Shown piece by piece: positions 51,366 to 62,039 of a stretch of 64,000 nt of DNA. This stretch comes from Streptomyces xinghaiensis S187 (GTDB lineage: Bacteria; Actinomycetota; Actinomycetes; Streptomycetales; Streptomycetaceae): contig NZ_CP023202.1 of the NCBI RefSeq assembly GCF_000220705.2, positions 372,001 to 436,000 on the forward strand, written 5' to 3'. The first letter of the stretch is position 1. Every line of letters starts with the position of its first letter. The position numbers were made by a program, and so were the translations under genes. The notes below the pieces were generated by a model. It saw only the letters and a program-made list of their open reading frames with translations, was not told where the DNA came from and did no database searches.

Positions 51366-51617
51366 TCAGCGGGGCAGACCGGCGGTCGGCGGGGAAACAC
51401 TGCAATCGGGGCCGTTCCAGGGGGAGATGACGAGTTTCTCCACCAGAAGCGCCGCTCCCCGCCGGTGGCGGAGGGCCGGGGCTCCGGCGGCACGGTCGAG
51501 GGCCGCGCGCCGGGCGAGCCGGGGGTGCGGGGCCTCCACCACATAGAGCTGGACACCGGGTATCCGGCCTCCGGGTTCGTCGCGCAGCGTGGGAATGCTG
51601 ACGATCCACTTGGTCAT
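51366..51617 (-). CDS. Small protein of unknown function upstream of two-component genes
   Basis: 83-aa candidate: MTKWIVSIPTLRDEPGGR, then LYVVEAPHPRLARRAALDRA and LLVEKLVISPWNGPDCS. Ordinary protein composition, unlike frame shadows. The stop is 20 bases before the response-regulator start, so it may lead the operon. Ribosome site weak (GAAGGGG). Confidence 0.55.
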   Translation of the reverse strand: MTKWIVSIPTLRDEPGGRIPGVQLYVVEAPHPRLARRAALDRAAGAPALRHRRGAALLVEKLVISPWNGPDCSVSPPTAGLPR

Positions 51618-52063
51618 CCCGGGACGCCCCTTCCGCCGGTGCCTGTGCGGCGTTCCGGGTGCGGGGCCGGGCGGCCGCCGGTCTCCGCGGCACCCTCGCA
51701 CATGGGCCTTACCGTCCCTTCGTCGCCACCTCCGCCGGGGGCGCCCGGGCGGTGGTGAAGTCCAGCGGTCGCGCGGTGCCGCCCCGGGGGCCCGGCCCCC
51801 GAGGGGGCGTTGGGGACCGGGCCGGGGCCGGGTGCGTCGCCCGGCCGGGTGCCGTCCGTCCGGAGCGGGAAGCCGGCGCACGGGGGTGGCGCTTCCCGGG
51901 TGGACGGTGCGGAGGATGCGTCCGATGGAGGGTTTCGGTGACCGCACCCTGAGCGGCGGTTCTCATCATGCCGGAGAAAACCGCGCGCCACGGGGCGGGT
52001 GGGAGCGGAAAAGTCCAGGGAGAACGTGCGGTAAGACGCAGTTAACACAGCGGCCGCGGCCGG
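51618..52063. other. Intergenic region, no intact gene
   Basis: About 445 bases between the small unknown gene and a transporter remnant. No supported coding frame or clear regulatory dyad; the promoter of the small gene and two-component operon should lie at its left end. Confidence 0.4.
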
Positions 52064-52228
52064 GTGCGAGCCAACGCCTTCTTCGACGGCACCGGCGCGA
52101 CCGGCCCGGCCCTGGTCCTCGCCGGCTGGGTCGCCCTCGGTCTGGTGCTGCTCCTGATCGCCGACCGCCGCGGCAGGGGCACCCGCCCCGGCACGGCGGC
52201 AGCCGAGCCGCGGACCGCCGCGGCCTGA
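52064..52228 (+). pseudogene. C-terminal remnant of a YhgE/Pip- or ABC-2-type membrane protein
   Basis: 54 codons reading VRANAFFDGTGATGPALVL, then a hydrophobic LAGWVALGLVLLLIAD and RRGRGTRP, ending TAAA stop. The ANAFFDGTGATGP-to-TM-ADRR pattern is the C-terminus of actinobacterial YhgE/ABC-2-type permeases. A stop codon at 52043-52045 closes the frame upstream and the remaining ~90% of such a gene is absent, so this is a deletion scar. Confidence 0.45.
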
Positions 52229-52327
52229 CCCGCCCCGCGACGCCGGCGCCCGGACGTCCGCCGTATCGACTCCGCGGCGGGCGTCCCGGTGTCCGCGGCC
52301 GCGCACACCACCTCCCCGCACACACCA

Positions 52328-52361
52328 CCGCCCCGGCCGGGCGCGATGCCGGCCGGGGCGG
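52328..52361. terminator. Terminator hairpin after isocitrate dehydrogenase
   Basis: CCGCCCCGGCCGG (52328-52340) and CCGGCCGGGGCGG (52349-52361) form a 13-bp perfect stem with an 8-base loop, 66 bases beyond the icd stop on the minus strand. Confidence 0.85.
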
Positions 52362-52426
52362 AGTCCTGCGGGTGCGGGCCGGGGCGGAGACCCGGAAGGT
52401 CCCGCCCCGGTGTCACGGCCGCCGGG

Positions 52427-54646
<2,220 letters not shown>

Positions 54647-54681
54647 CTGGTGCTCCGCTCCACGTCACGTCGATAACATTG

Positions 54682-54699
54682 CTCGACATCAAGATATCT
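54682..54699. promoter_or_regulatory. Candidate icd promoter dyads
   Basis: Upstream of icd (minus strand) lie CTTGATGTCGAG (54682-54693), a near-palindrome, and the palindrome AGATATCT (54692-54699). This AT-containing patch is the likely promoter or operator; similar CTTGATGTCGAG sites occur before other Streptomyces genes as I recall, but I cannot confirm the regulator. Confidence 0.35.
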
Positions 54700-54842
54700 C
54701 CTGACCCCGGCTGCCACGACAGGGCCCTGCCCGGTGCGGCGACGGGTTCCCCTCGGCCGTTCCCGGGGCACCGGGCGTACGCGGCCGGGCGCAGACCGGA
54801 CGGGCATACGCCCAACCGCTCGGGACGCGTCCACGGCCGGTC

Positions 54843-55133
54843 TCAGAGCTGGGTGAACGGTGGAATCACCCGGGTGATCGCGATGAGCCGCAGGCGGGGA
54901 AGGGGCAGCGCGTAGAACCAGCCGTCGGCAAGGAGCGGGATACGCCGGACCCCTCCCGGTACGCCCCTCCGGGGCCCCTCCCCCAGGTCGGTGACATCGA
55001 TGCCGACCTCGGCCAGCGCGACCATCTCTCCCGCGAGGCGCTCGACCTCGGCCACCACCTGCGGGGGCAGCCCCGCCACGACGTGCTCGGCGTCCGGGTC
55101 GTACTCCCAGCGCCAGTCGTCCCGGTCGCTCAC
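54843..55133 (-). CDS. Putative RelE-like toxin partner of DUF6247 protein
   Basis: 96-aa protein: DDWRWEYDPDAEHVVAGLPPQ, EVERLAGEMVALAEVG, RRIPLLADGWFYALPLPRLRLIAITRVIPP. The length, the helix pair and the C-terminal sheet pattern resemble RelE/ParE-type toxins. GGGAG precedes the GTG, which overlaps the stop of the upstream gene (GTGA). The pairing with DUF6247 is recurrent in Streptomyces. Confidence 0.6.
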   Translation of the reverse strand: MSDRDDWRWEYDPDAEHVVAGLPPQVVAEVERLAGEMVALAEVGIDVTDLGEGPRRGVPGGVRRIPLLADGWFYALPLPRLRLIAITRVIPPFTQL

Positions 55134-55537
55134 GCCGCTCCCTGCCGGTGGTCGATACCGGCCTCGGCGCACGCTTCGTCGAGGATGCGGCCGATCTCGG
55201 CCGCGATCTCGCGAGCCCGGCCGAAGTCCCCGACCTCAGCCGCACGGGCCTCCAATGCGCGCAAACGGGCGGCTCGTTCGGGGTGACGTTCCACGGCCAC
55301 GTAGACCGCCCACTGCCCGACGAAGCGGCGCATGGGTGCGGCGCTGACCTGGTCGCGGGATTGCTGCAACGCCGCCGCACGCTCGGCGTCGAAGGTCGGC
55401 AAGGCGTCCGGGGCGATCACCGCAAGGGCGGCACGCAACTCCTCCGGAGTGCTCGCCGGCTGGGCGATGCGGGGCTCCTCCACTTCCGCGTCACCGCGGG
55501 CGGTGTCGTGCCGCGGGTGGTCGGGCTGCGTGCTCAT
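55130..55537 (-). CDS. DUF6247 protein (putative antitoxin)
   Basis: 135-aa protein with the DUF6247 core EELRAALAVIAPDALPTFDAE, then RRFVGQWAVYVAVERHPERAARL and a helical charged C-terminus. It precedes and overlaps a RelE-like gene, the usual antitoxin-first order. Molecular function unproven. Confidence 0.65.
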   Translation of the reverse strand: MSTQPDHPRHDTARGDAEVEEPRIAQPASTPEELRAALAVIAPDALPTFDAERAAALQQSRDQVSAAPMRRFVGQWAVYVAVERHPERAARLRALEARAAEVGDFGRAREIAAEIGRILDEACAEAGIDHRQGAA

Positions 55538-55687
55538 CGCGGTCTCCAGAGGGAAATCGGTGGGTCCGCCGAGTTCCCTACGTTACGTTGCCGCTCCGAC
55601 ACCGCGCAGGACGGAACCGGATTTCCACCGGAGCCATACCGGCGCCCCTGCCGCCTGACCGGATCAGTGCCGCGCTCCAGCCGTGTG

Positions 55688-55993
55688 TCAGCGGCCGAGC
55701 GCCCGGGCGAGTTCCTGCTTGTTCATCGAGGAGCGCCCCTCGATGCCCCGCTTCCTGGCCTCCGCGTAGAGCTCGTCCCGCGTCTTGGAGCCGCCGGAGC
55801 TCTTCGAACCGGCGGAACGGCTGGAGCCGCCGGAACCGCTGGACGACTTGGCCTCCCCCGCCTGCGCCCGCTTCTTGTTCACCGTGCGGCCCGCCAGTTC
55901 CTTGGCCCGCCCGGTGGAGGCGCCGCGTTCCTCGGCGCTCTCCTTGATGTGCTCGTACTGCCGCTCACGCTTGGACCCGGACTTGCCCGGCAT
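55688..55993 (-). CDS. Plasmid-stabilisation-like small basic protein
   Basis: 101-aa protein. KRERQYEHIKESAEERG and AKELAGRTVNKKRAQAGE are the conserved N-terminal half; a Ser/Gly linker leads to a C-terminal Rho-N-like helix block (TRDELYAEARKRGIEGRSSMNKQELARALG). This is widely annotated as plasmid stabilisation protein in actinobacteria without proof. AAGGAGGAAC precedes the ATG. Confidence 0.85.
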   Translation of the reverse strand: MPGKSGSKRERQYEHIKESAEERGASTGRAKELAGRTVNKKRAQAGEAKSSSGSGGSSRSAGSKSSGGSKTRDELYAEARKRGIEGRSSMNKQELARALGR

Positions 55994-56131
55994 GTGTTCC
56001 TCCTTCGGAGCTCTTGTCGCGTCTCGTGCGCGGGTACCCCGGGCGGCGTTGATAACCCCGTAGGGGGCGGAATCCCGATGCCGCCGGACGCGCGCCGATC
56101 GGTTGAGCGGTGGGAGAGGGGGCAGACAACC

Positions 56132-56179
56132 ATGGGAGAACTGGAACCCCGGCCCGAGGAGCTGCTAGGGGAGCTATGA
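56132..56179 (+). CDS. Possible 15-codon leader peptide before DUF397 gene
   Basis: ATG-initiated MGELEPRPEELLGEL ending in a TGA that overlaps the DUF397 ATG (ATGA). A GGGAGAGGGGG tract precedes it. DUF397 genes usually follow an XRE gene with the same ATGA overlap, and XRE proteins end in a similar LIEKLLGE-type helix, so this is either a true leader or the last remnant of a deleted regulator. Confidence 0.35.
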   Translation: MGELEPRPEELLGEL

Positions 56180-56382
56180 CAGCCGAACAGCGGATACAGG
56201 ACGACGCAGAACTCGTCTGGTTCAAGAGCAGCTACAGCGGTGGCGACGGCGGAGAGTGCGTCGAGGTGGCCGTGGAGCCCGCCACCGTCCATGTCCGGGA
56301 CTCCAAGAACGCGCAGGGGGCCCGCCTGTCGTTCGGCAGCGCCCCGTGGGCGGCCTTCGTGGGCTTCGCCGCCGGGCGCTGA
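56176..56382 (+). CDS. Orphan DUF397 protein
   Basis: 68-aa single-copy DUF397 domain: VWFKSSYSGGDGGECVEVAV, VHVRDSKNAQGARL, WAAFVGFAAG. AGGGGAG precedes the ATG. The normally adjacent XRE gene is missing. Confidence 0.9.
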   Translation: MTAEQRIQDDAELVWFKSSYSGGDGGECVEVAVEPATVHVRDSKNAQGARLSFGSAPWAAFVGFAAGR

Positions 56383-56545
56383 CCACGGCGGCCCGGCATT
56401 CCGGGGCGTCGCGGACGTTGGTCCGTGACGCCCCTTCTCCGTCCGGGAAGTTCTCCGGAAACCCGCTCCGGCGCCGCGCTGGAACCCCGTTCCAGAGCTC
56501 TCGGCAAGGGCCGGAACCACCGGGCGCGTACGGGCCGGGGCGGGG

Positions 56546-56957
56546 GTGGACGTCCGCTTCCACTGCGGCGACGCCTTCGACCTCACCGCGACCGCACTGA
56601 CGGGCCCCTACGACCTGATCCACGACTCCGGGTGCTTCCACCACCTGCCGCCCCACCGCCGCGTCAGCTATCTCGAACTCCTCGACCGGGTCCTCGCCCC
56701 CGGCGGCCATCTCTCCCTCACCTGCTTCGCCGCCGGCGCGATGGGCTCCGAGCTCCCCGACGCGGCCTTGTACCGGCAGTCCGGGCTGCAAGGCGGCCTC
56801 GCCTACACCCCGGAGTCCCTGCGCTGGATCTTCTCCGACTTCACGGAGACCGAACTCCGCCCGGATGCGCGACGAACCTCCCGAGTCCCCGCACTTCGGC
56901 GAGCCCTTCCTCTGGACGGCCCTCTTCCGCCGCGGGACCACGGCGACTTCCCGGTAG
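56546..56957 (+). pseudogene. Truncated and frameshifted class I SAM methyltransferase
   Basis: VDVRFHCGDAFDLTATALTG, YDLIHDSGCFHHLPPHRRVS and LAPGGHLSLTCFA are motifs II-post III of a class I methyltransferase. The N-terminal SAM-binding glycine motif is absent upstream. After TETELRP the frame is lost, and one base further the expected ending MRDEPPESPHFGEPFLWTAL FRR continues in another frame to a TAG at 56955. One extra G near 56863 explains the shift. Confidence 0.7.
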
Positions 56958-57117
56958 TGGGCGCAGGACTCCTGCCACACCCGGTTTCTGTGAGTTTCTG
57001 TGAACTCGCGGTGCGGCGCGCCCCTTGGCCCGGACTTTTCCGAGGGCCGGGGCTTCCGGCTCCCACAGGGCTCCCATCCACGTGCAGGTCCGGCACAGAC
57101 GGGCGGACGAGGGTGGG

Positions 57118-57146
57118 GCCGTGCAGGCGGCGATCGCCTGCACGGC
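57118..57146. promoter_or_regulatory. 12-bp inverted repeat before ABC exporter operon
   Basis: GCCGTGCAGGCG (57118-57129) and CGCCTGCACGGC (57135-57146) are perfect arms with a 5-base spacer, 26 bases before the ABC ATPase start. It could be an operator for the operon's own response regulator or a leader hairpin. Confidence 0.6.
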
Positions 57147-57171
57147 ACACACCACCGGTTCTGGAGCCCTG

Positions 57172-58086
57172 ATGATCGAAGTTCGCGGACTGACCAAACG
57201 CTACGGCGAGGTCCTCGCCGTGGATGACCTGACGTTCACCGTCCGCCCCGGGGAGGTCACCGGGTTTTTGGGACCCAACGGCGCGGGGAAGTCGACCACG
57301 CTGCGTCTGATCCTGGGTCTGGAATCCGCCGATTCGGGGACTGCCACGGTGGACGGCCGTCCCCACGCCGCGCAGCCCGCGCCCTTGAGGGCGGTCGGCG
57401 CGCTGCTGGACCCGGGGGCGGTGCTGCCGAGCCGCACCGCGTACCACCACCTGCTGGCCCTCGCGGCGGGCAACGGGATCCCGCGCAGCCGGGTGGACGA
57501 GGTGCTGGACGACGTCGGCCTGGGGAACGCGGGCCGGCGCAGGGCCGGGTCCTTCTCGCTGGGGATGCGGCAACGGCTGGGGATCGCCGCGGCGCTGCTG
57601 GGCGATCCACCGGTTCTGATCTTCGACGAGCCCCTCAACGGCCTCGACCCGGAGGGCATCGTGTGGATCCGTCACCTCATGCGCCGGATGGCCGCCGAAG
57701 GCCGCGCCGTGCTGATGTCGAGCCATCTGATGAGCGAGCTGGAGCTGACCACGGACCATCTCGTCGTCGTCGGACGCGGCCGCCTGATCGCGGACATGAC
57801 GATGAAGGCCTTCATCGCAGCGCACTCCGACCGCGAGGTGCTGGTCCGCAGCCCCCGGACCGGATCGCTGCGCCGGGCGCTGCCCGCTGCCGCGACGGTG
57901 CGCGAGGAGGGTGTGGACACCCTGGTCGTAACCGGTCTGGACACGGCGGAGATCGGAGCGCTGGCCGCGGCGAACGATGTGGAGCTGCACGAGCTGACGA
58001 GCCGCCGGGTCTCGCTGGAAGAGGCGTTCATGGAGCTGACCCGCGATGTGCAGGAGTACCGGGCGGAGAGGGAGGCGAGCCGATGA
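57172..58086 (+). CDS. ABC transporter ATP-binding protein
   Basis: 304-aa ATPase. Walker A GPNGAGKST, signature SFSLGMRQRLGIA, Walker B VLIFDEPLNGLDPEG, then H-loop MSSHLMSE. The C-terminal extension (EEAFMELTRDVQEYRAE) is typical of ABC-2-type drug or peptide exporters. Start ATG gives MIEVRGLTKRYGEV. Overlaps the permease gene (ATGA). Confidence 0.94.
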   Translation: MIEVRGLTKRYGEVLAVDDLTFTVRPGEVTGFLGPNGAGKSTTLRLILGLESADSGTATVDGRPHAAQPAPLRAVGALLDPGAVLPSRTAYHHLLALAAGNGIPRSRVDEVLDDVGLGNAGRRRAGSFSLGMRQRLGIAAALLGDPPVLIFDEPLNGLDPEGIVWIRHLMRRMAAEGRAVLMSSHLMSELELTTDHLVVVGRGRLIADMTMKAFIAAHSDREVLVRSPRTGSLRRALPAAATVREEGVDTLVVTGLDTAEIGALAAANDVELHELTSRRVSLEEAFMELTRDVQEYRAEREASR

Positions 58087-58958
58087 GCCGGACGGGAACA
58101 CGGTTCCGGCCGGCGGCGGGGGACTCGACGGCACCGGCGCGGCAGGAGAGGCTGCCCGCGGCCCCGGGCACGGCGGGCCGGGCGACGTTCCGGCACTGCC
58201 TCAGCGCCGAGTGGATCAAGATCCGTACGATGCGGTCCACCCTTTACGTGGTCCTCGGGACCCTGGCGTTCTGCATGGGGCTCGCCGCGCTGAGCAGTAC
58301 GTCCGCCGGGGAGGAGTACGCGGCGATGACGAGTGCCGACCGGGCGGTCTTCGACCCCCTGGCCATCAGCCTGCGCAGCTATCTGCTCGCACAGATCGCG
58401 CTCGGTCTGCTGGGCGGCCTGGTGATCACCTCCGAGTACGGCGCCCGCACGATCGTCGGCACGCTGACGTCCGTGCCGAACCGGGTCCGCCTCCTGGCGG
58501 CCAAGGCACTGGCGCTGGTGGGTGTGACGCTCCCGGTCGGGCTCCTGGTGTCACTCGGCGGGTTTCTGATCGGGCAGGCGTCGCTGGAGGCGGCGGGTGC
58601 TCCGCATCTGGGACTGTCGGACGGCACGGCGCTGCGCGGCGTCGTGGGCTGCGGGCTGTATCTGACACTGGCGGGTCTGTTCGGGCTCGCTCTCGGTACG
58701 GTGATCCGCAGCACGACGGCGACGGTGACGACCCTGTTCGGTGTGCTGCTGATCGTGCAGGCGTTCGCACCGGCACTGCCCGGGGCACTCGGCGACTGGC
58801 TGGCGACGTACTGGCCGCCCGTCGCCGGAGGTCAGATCATCACCGCCTACCGTGACCCGGCGCTGCTCGCACCCTGGTCCGGGCTCGCCGTCATGGCGGC
58901 GTGCGTCGCGGCCCTGCTGGCCGCCGCGTTCGCCGTCTTCCGCAGGCGCGACGCGTAG
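58083..58958 (+). CDS. ABC-2-type permease
   Basis: 291-aa membrane subunit with six hydrophobic segments (TLYVVLGTLAFCMGLAALS, LLAQIALGLLGGLVI, LALVGVTLPVGLLVSLGG, VVGCGLYLTLAGLFGLALG, TTLFGVLLIVQAFAPAL, GLAVMAACVAALLAAAFAVF). The loop SEWIKIRTMRST before TM1 is the coupling motif. Works with the ATPase above; likely exports a drug, lantibiotic or lipid. Confidence 0.93.
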   Translation: MSRTGTRFRPAAGDSTAPARQERLPAAPGTAGRATFRHCLSAEWIKIRTMRSTLYVVLGTLAFCMGLAALSSTSAGEEYAAMTSADRAVFDPLAISLRSYLLAQIALGLLGGLVITSEYGARTIVGTLTSVPNRVRLLAAKALALVGVTLPVGLLVSLGGFLIGQASLEAAGAPHLGLSDGTALRGVVGCGLYLTLAGLFGLALGTVIRSTTATVTTLFGVLLIVQAFAPALPGALGDWLATYWPPVAGGQIITAYRDPALLAPWSGLAVMAACVAALLAAAFAVFRRRDA

Positions 58959-59008
58959 CGGGCCGCGAGCCCGGAAGTGAACGACCGGTCGGGGACGGGA
59001 CGGGACGG

Positions 59009-59716
59009 ATGACGGCATCACCCACGCTCCTGGTGGTGGAGGACGAGCCGACGCTGCGGGAACTGCTGTCCGCGAGCCTGCGGATCGCCGGCTTCGACGT
59101 CCTCCCGGCCGCGACCGGCACCCAGGCCCTGGCCGCCGTGCGCGAGCGGCGCCCCGACCTGATCGTGCTCGACGTGATGCTGCCCGACATCGACGGCTTC
59201 GAGGTCGTGCGCCAACTGCGCGACGGGCGTTCCCCGGTGGCGGCGAGCCATCCGCCGGTCCTGTTCCTCACCGCCCGCGACGCGCCCGAGGACCGGATCG
59301 GCGGACTGCGGGCGGGCGGCGACGACTACGTCACCAAGCCGTTCAACCTGGAGGAGCTGATCCTGCGGATCCGGGCCGTCCTGCGCCGCACCAGCGGCCT
59401 GCAGGAGGACGGCCGGCTGACCGTCGGCGACCTGGAACTGGACCCGGACAGCCACCAGGTGACGCGGGCCGGGCAGCCGGTACATCTCTCCCCCACGGAG
59501 TTCAGCCTCTTGCGCGTGCTGATGGAGAACGCCGGACAGGTGCTGTCGAAGGCCCGGCTTCTCGAACTCGTGTGGCACTACGACTTCGGAGGCGACGACT
59601 CCATCGTCGCCTCCTACATCAGCTATCTGCGCCGCAAGATCGACGCGGGCGGGGAGCCCCGGCTGATCCGCACGGTGCGCGGCACCGGCTACGTCCTGCG
59701 CAAGCCCCGGCCGTGA
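59009..59716 (+). CDS. OmpR-family response regulator
   Basis: 235-aa regulator: VEDEPTLREL, Asp in LIVLDVMLPDIDG, Lys in YVTKPFN, wHTH HLSPTEFSLLRVLM, SYISYLRRKID, TVRGTGYVLR. ATG after GGGACGG. 50 bases after the permease, so probably in the same operon; typical of exporters induced by their substrate. Confidence 0.94.
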   Translation: MTASPTLLVVEDEPTLRELLSASLRIAGFDVLPAATGTQALAAVRERRPDLIVLDVMLPDIDGFEVVRQLRDGRSPVAASHPPVLFLTARDAPEDRIGGLRAGGDDYVTKPFNLEELILRIRAVLRRTSGLQEDGRLTVGDLELDPDSHQVTRAGQPVHLSPTEFSLLRVLMENAGQVLSKARLLELVWHYDFGGDDSIVASYISYLRRKIDAGGEPRLIRTVRGTGYVLRKPRP

Positions 59717-61215
59717 AGGGGCCCTCGGTACGCGGCCGGCTCCCGCTCCGTGGCCGGGGCGGCCGGCTCTCGCTGCGCGGCCGGCTGCTGACGATCTCCG
59801 TGCTGCTGCTCGTGGCGGCCCTGCTCGCCAGCACCGCCGTGCTCGTCACCCTGCTCCGGCGGGACCTGGTGCACCAGGTGGACGACCGGTTGCGCACCGC
59901 CGCCGCGGTGGCCGCCCGCGTCCCCGTACCGTCCGGCGTGGCGGGCGGCCCCGTGGAGGGGGCGCCGTCCGGGGACTTCTACCTGGCCTACCTCGACGCG
60001 GACGGCCAGGTGCTGCGCGTCGTGCGGTCGGCCGAGGGAAACGCCCCCGGGCTGCCGGCGCTCGACGCGGCGGCGGTCGGCGCACGCGGCGGCCGCCCCT
60101 TCGAGGCCCCGTCCGCCGGCGGCGGCGACGCGTGGCGGGTGATCGCCGAACCGATCCCGGGGGCTGACGGGGAGGCACCGGGCGAGGGGGCCGCGCACGG
60201 CGGCAGTGTCGTCGTCGCCGGCTCCCTCTCGCAGGTCGGCGCGACGATCCGGCAGCTCGGCGTCCGGGTGCTGGTCATCGATTCCCTGGTGCTCATGCTG
60301 CTCGGCGTGGTCGGTTGGTTCGCCGTAGGCGCCGGGCTGCGCCCCCTGCGCCGGATCGAGGCGACCGCGGCGGCCATCGCCGGCGGCGACCTGACGCACC
60401 GTGTCCCTCGACCGGTTTCGACGCGCACCGAGTTGGGCCGTCTGTCCGCCGCGCTCAACGGCATGCTGGACCGGATCGAAGCGGGCGACGCCGCCCGGGA
60501 CGCGACCGAGCAGCGCATGCGCCGCTTCCTCGCGGACGCCAGCCATGAACTGCGGACGCCCCTCTTCGGCATCAAGGGCTTCACCGAGCTGTACCGGATG
60601 GGCGGCATGCCCGAACGCACCGACGTCGACGCCGCCATGGGCCGCATCGAGCGCGAAGCAGGCAGGCTCGTACGGCTCGTCGAGGACCTGCTGCTGCTCG
60701 CGCGCCTGGACGAGGGCGCCGCCGGTGCCGACCTGCCGCTCCGGCTCACCCCCATGGACCTGCGCACCCTGGCTGCCGACGCGCTGCACGACCTGCGCGC
60801 GCTCGATCCCGGACGCCCGGTCACCCTTACGGGGCCCGGTGGCGGTCGTCCGGGCGGCGCGCCGGTCCTCGGCGACGAGGCGCGGCTGCGCCAGGTGACC
60901 TCCAACCTCGTCGGCAACGCCATCGCCCACACCGCGCCCGGCACCCCGGTACGGATCGGCGTCGGTACCGAGCAGGGCCGGGCGGTTCTCGAACTGCGCG
61001 ACGAGGGGCCGGGCATGTCGGCGGAGCAGGCCGCCCGTGCGTTCGACCGCTTTTACCGTGCGGACAGCGCCCGCGGCCGGGCCGAGGGGGGCGGGGCGGG
61101 CCTCGGCCTCGCCATCGTCGACTCGCTGGTGTCAGCGCACCGGGGACGGGTGGAGATCCACACCGCCCCCGGCGCGGGAGCCACCGTCCGCGTCCTGCTG
61201 CCCCTGGCCCCGTAG
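59713..61215 (+). CDS. Sensor histidine kinase
   Basis: 500-aa kinase: TM1 LTISVLLLVAALLASTAVLVTLL, extracellular domain with a GDFYLAYLDADGQVLRVV sensor strand, TM2 VLVIDSLVLMLLGVVGWFAVG, HAMP (RPLRRIEATAAAIAGGDLTHRV), H-box ASHELRTPLFGIKGF, N-box NLVGNAIAHTAPGT, G1 DEGPGMS, G2 GAGLGLAIVD. GTG start overlaps the regulator stop. Confidence 0.93.
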   Translation: MKGPSVRGRLPLRGRGGRLSLRGRLLTISVLLLVAALLASTAVLVTLLRRDLVHQVDDRLRTAAAVAARVPVPSGVAGGPVEGAPSGDFYLAYLDADGQVLRVVRSAEGNAPGLPALDAAAVGARGGRPFEAPSAGGGDAWRVIAEPIPGADGEAPGEGAAHGGSVVVAGSLSQVGATIRQLGVRVLVIDSLVLMLLGVVGWFAVGAGLRPLRRIEATAAAIAGGDLTHRVPRPVSTRTELGRLSAALNGMLDRIEAGDAARDATEQRMRRFLADASHELRTPLFGIKGFTELYRMGGMPERTDVDAAMGRIEREAGRLVRLVEDLLLLARLDEGAAGADLPLRLTPMDLRTLAADALHDLRALDPGRPVTLTGPGGGRPGGAPVLGDEARLRQVTSNLVGNAIAHTAPGTPVRIGVGTEQGRAVLELRDEGPGMSAEQAARAFDRFYRADSARGRAEGGGAGLGLAIVDSLVSAHRGRVEIHTAPGAGATVRVLLPLAP

Positions 61216-61228
61216 CCGTGACGCGTCC

Positions 61229-61504
61229 ATGCCGACCAAGCACCTCGGTGAGGCGGAGACCTGCGTACTGATCACGCACCGGTCGAAGTTCCGCGGTTCC
61301 CTGTGGATCACGGACGACCGGTCCGCGGGCGCGTTCGCACGCCGCCGCGGCATCACGGCCAAGGAGACCTACGACCTCATGAGCCAGGCAGCGGTCGACG
61401 GCCTCGTCTCCCCGGCGGAAGGCCACCGGCTGCTGCACGCCATGGTGAGCGCCGGACGCCATCTGCACCGCCTCTCCAGACGTCCCGAAGATCTCCTGTA
61501 CTGA
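61229..61504 (+). CDS. Small protein of unknown function
   Basis: 91-aa candidate: CVLITHRSKFRGSLWITDD, FARRRGITAKETYDLMSQAA, GRHLHRLSRRPEDLLY. The RRGITAKETYDLMSQ helix loosely recalls an ANTAR recognition helix, but length and order differ, so I make no assignment. 13 bases after the kinase gene. Confidence 0.5.
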   Translation: MPTKHLGEAETCVLITHRSKFRGSLWITDDRSAGAFARRRGITAKETYDLMSQAAVDGLVSPAEGHRLLHAMVSAGRHLHRLSRRPEDLLY

Positions 61505-61652
61505 TCCCGCCGGGTCCGCGGCGGGCCCCGGCCCACTGGACCGCTTCCCGCAACGGAAGTCGGCCCATACCCCGGTTTCCCGTTGTGTTCACTCGGTCGT
61601 GAGGCCAGCATGGCCCCGAATCGTCCCATCGAGGATGGATCGAGGAGGAGTT

Positions 61653-62039
61653 GTGCGAAGAAGCATCCGCGCCGCGCTGACCCTGGCGGCGGCGACCGTC
61701 ATGGTGGGGAGCACCGCCTTACCGGCCTCCGCCGAGCCGAACCCGCCCGGTTGTCCCAAGGGTTACTTCTGCGGCTGGTCCAACGGCGAGGCGTACCCGG
61801 TCGGCACGCCCAGCATCAGGACCGCCGGCAACTGGTCCGGCAGTGTGTCGATCAACAAGTTCTTCAACAACGGATACGCCTACCCGGGAGCCGACCACGT
61901 CACCATGACCTGGTACACCTGGGGTGGCTCCGGCCCGCACTCCATATGCGTTCACTACAACCCGGGGCCCGGCCAGTACGAGGGCTACTTCGGCGACAGC
62001 GTCCGGCTGGTCAAGGTCCGCTGGCGCGGGGAGTGCTGA
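61653..62039 (+). CDS. Secreted peptidase-inhibitor I36-like protein
   Basis: 128-aa exported protein: signal peptide RRSIRAALTLAAATVMVGSTALPASA, mature CPKGYFCGWSNGEAYPVG, W-rich centre, HSICVHYNPGPGQYEGYFG and a C-terminal GEC. Closest in design to the I36 gene at 19357 (CPSGYVCFW). GAGGAGGAG precedes the GTG at 4-5 bases; an ATG 18 bases upstream is possible. Confidence 0.8.
   Translation: MRRSIRAALTLAAATVMVGSTALPASAEPNPPGCPKGYFCGWSNGEAYPVGTPSIRTAGNWSGSVSINKFFNNGYAYPGADHVTMTWYTWGGSGPHSICVHYNPGPGQYEGYFGDSVRLVKVRWRGEC

Noticed and set aside
55148..56179. Long plus-strand frame ending at the DUF397 overlap
   Set aside because: It runs antisense to the DUF6247 and plasmid-stabilisation-like genes and lacks motifs; only the last 15 codons could be real.
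61229..61504. ANTAR RNA-binding domain assignment
   Set aside because: Only one helix is reminiscent; residue spacing and overall length do not fit.
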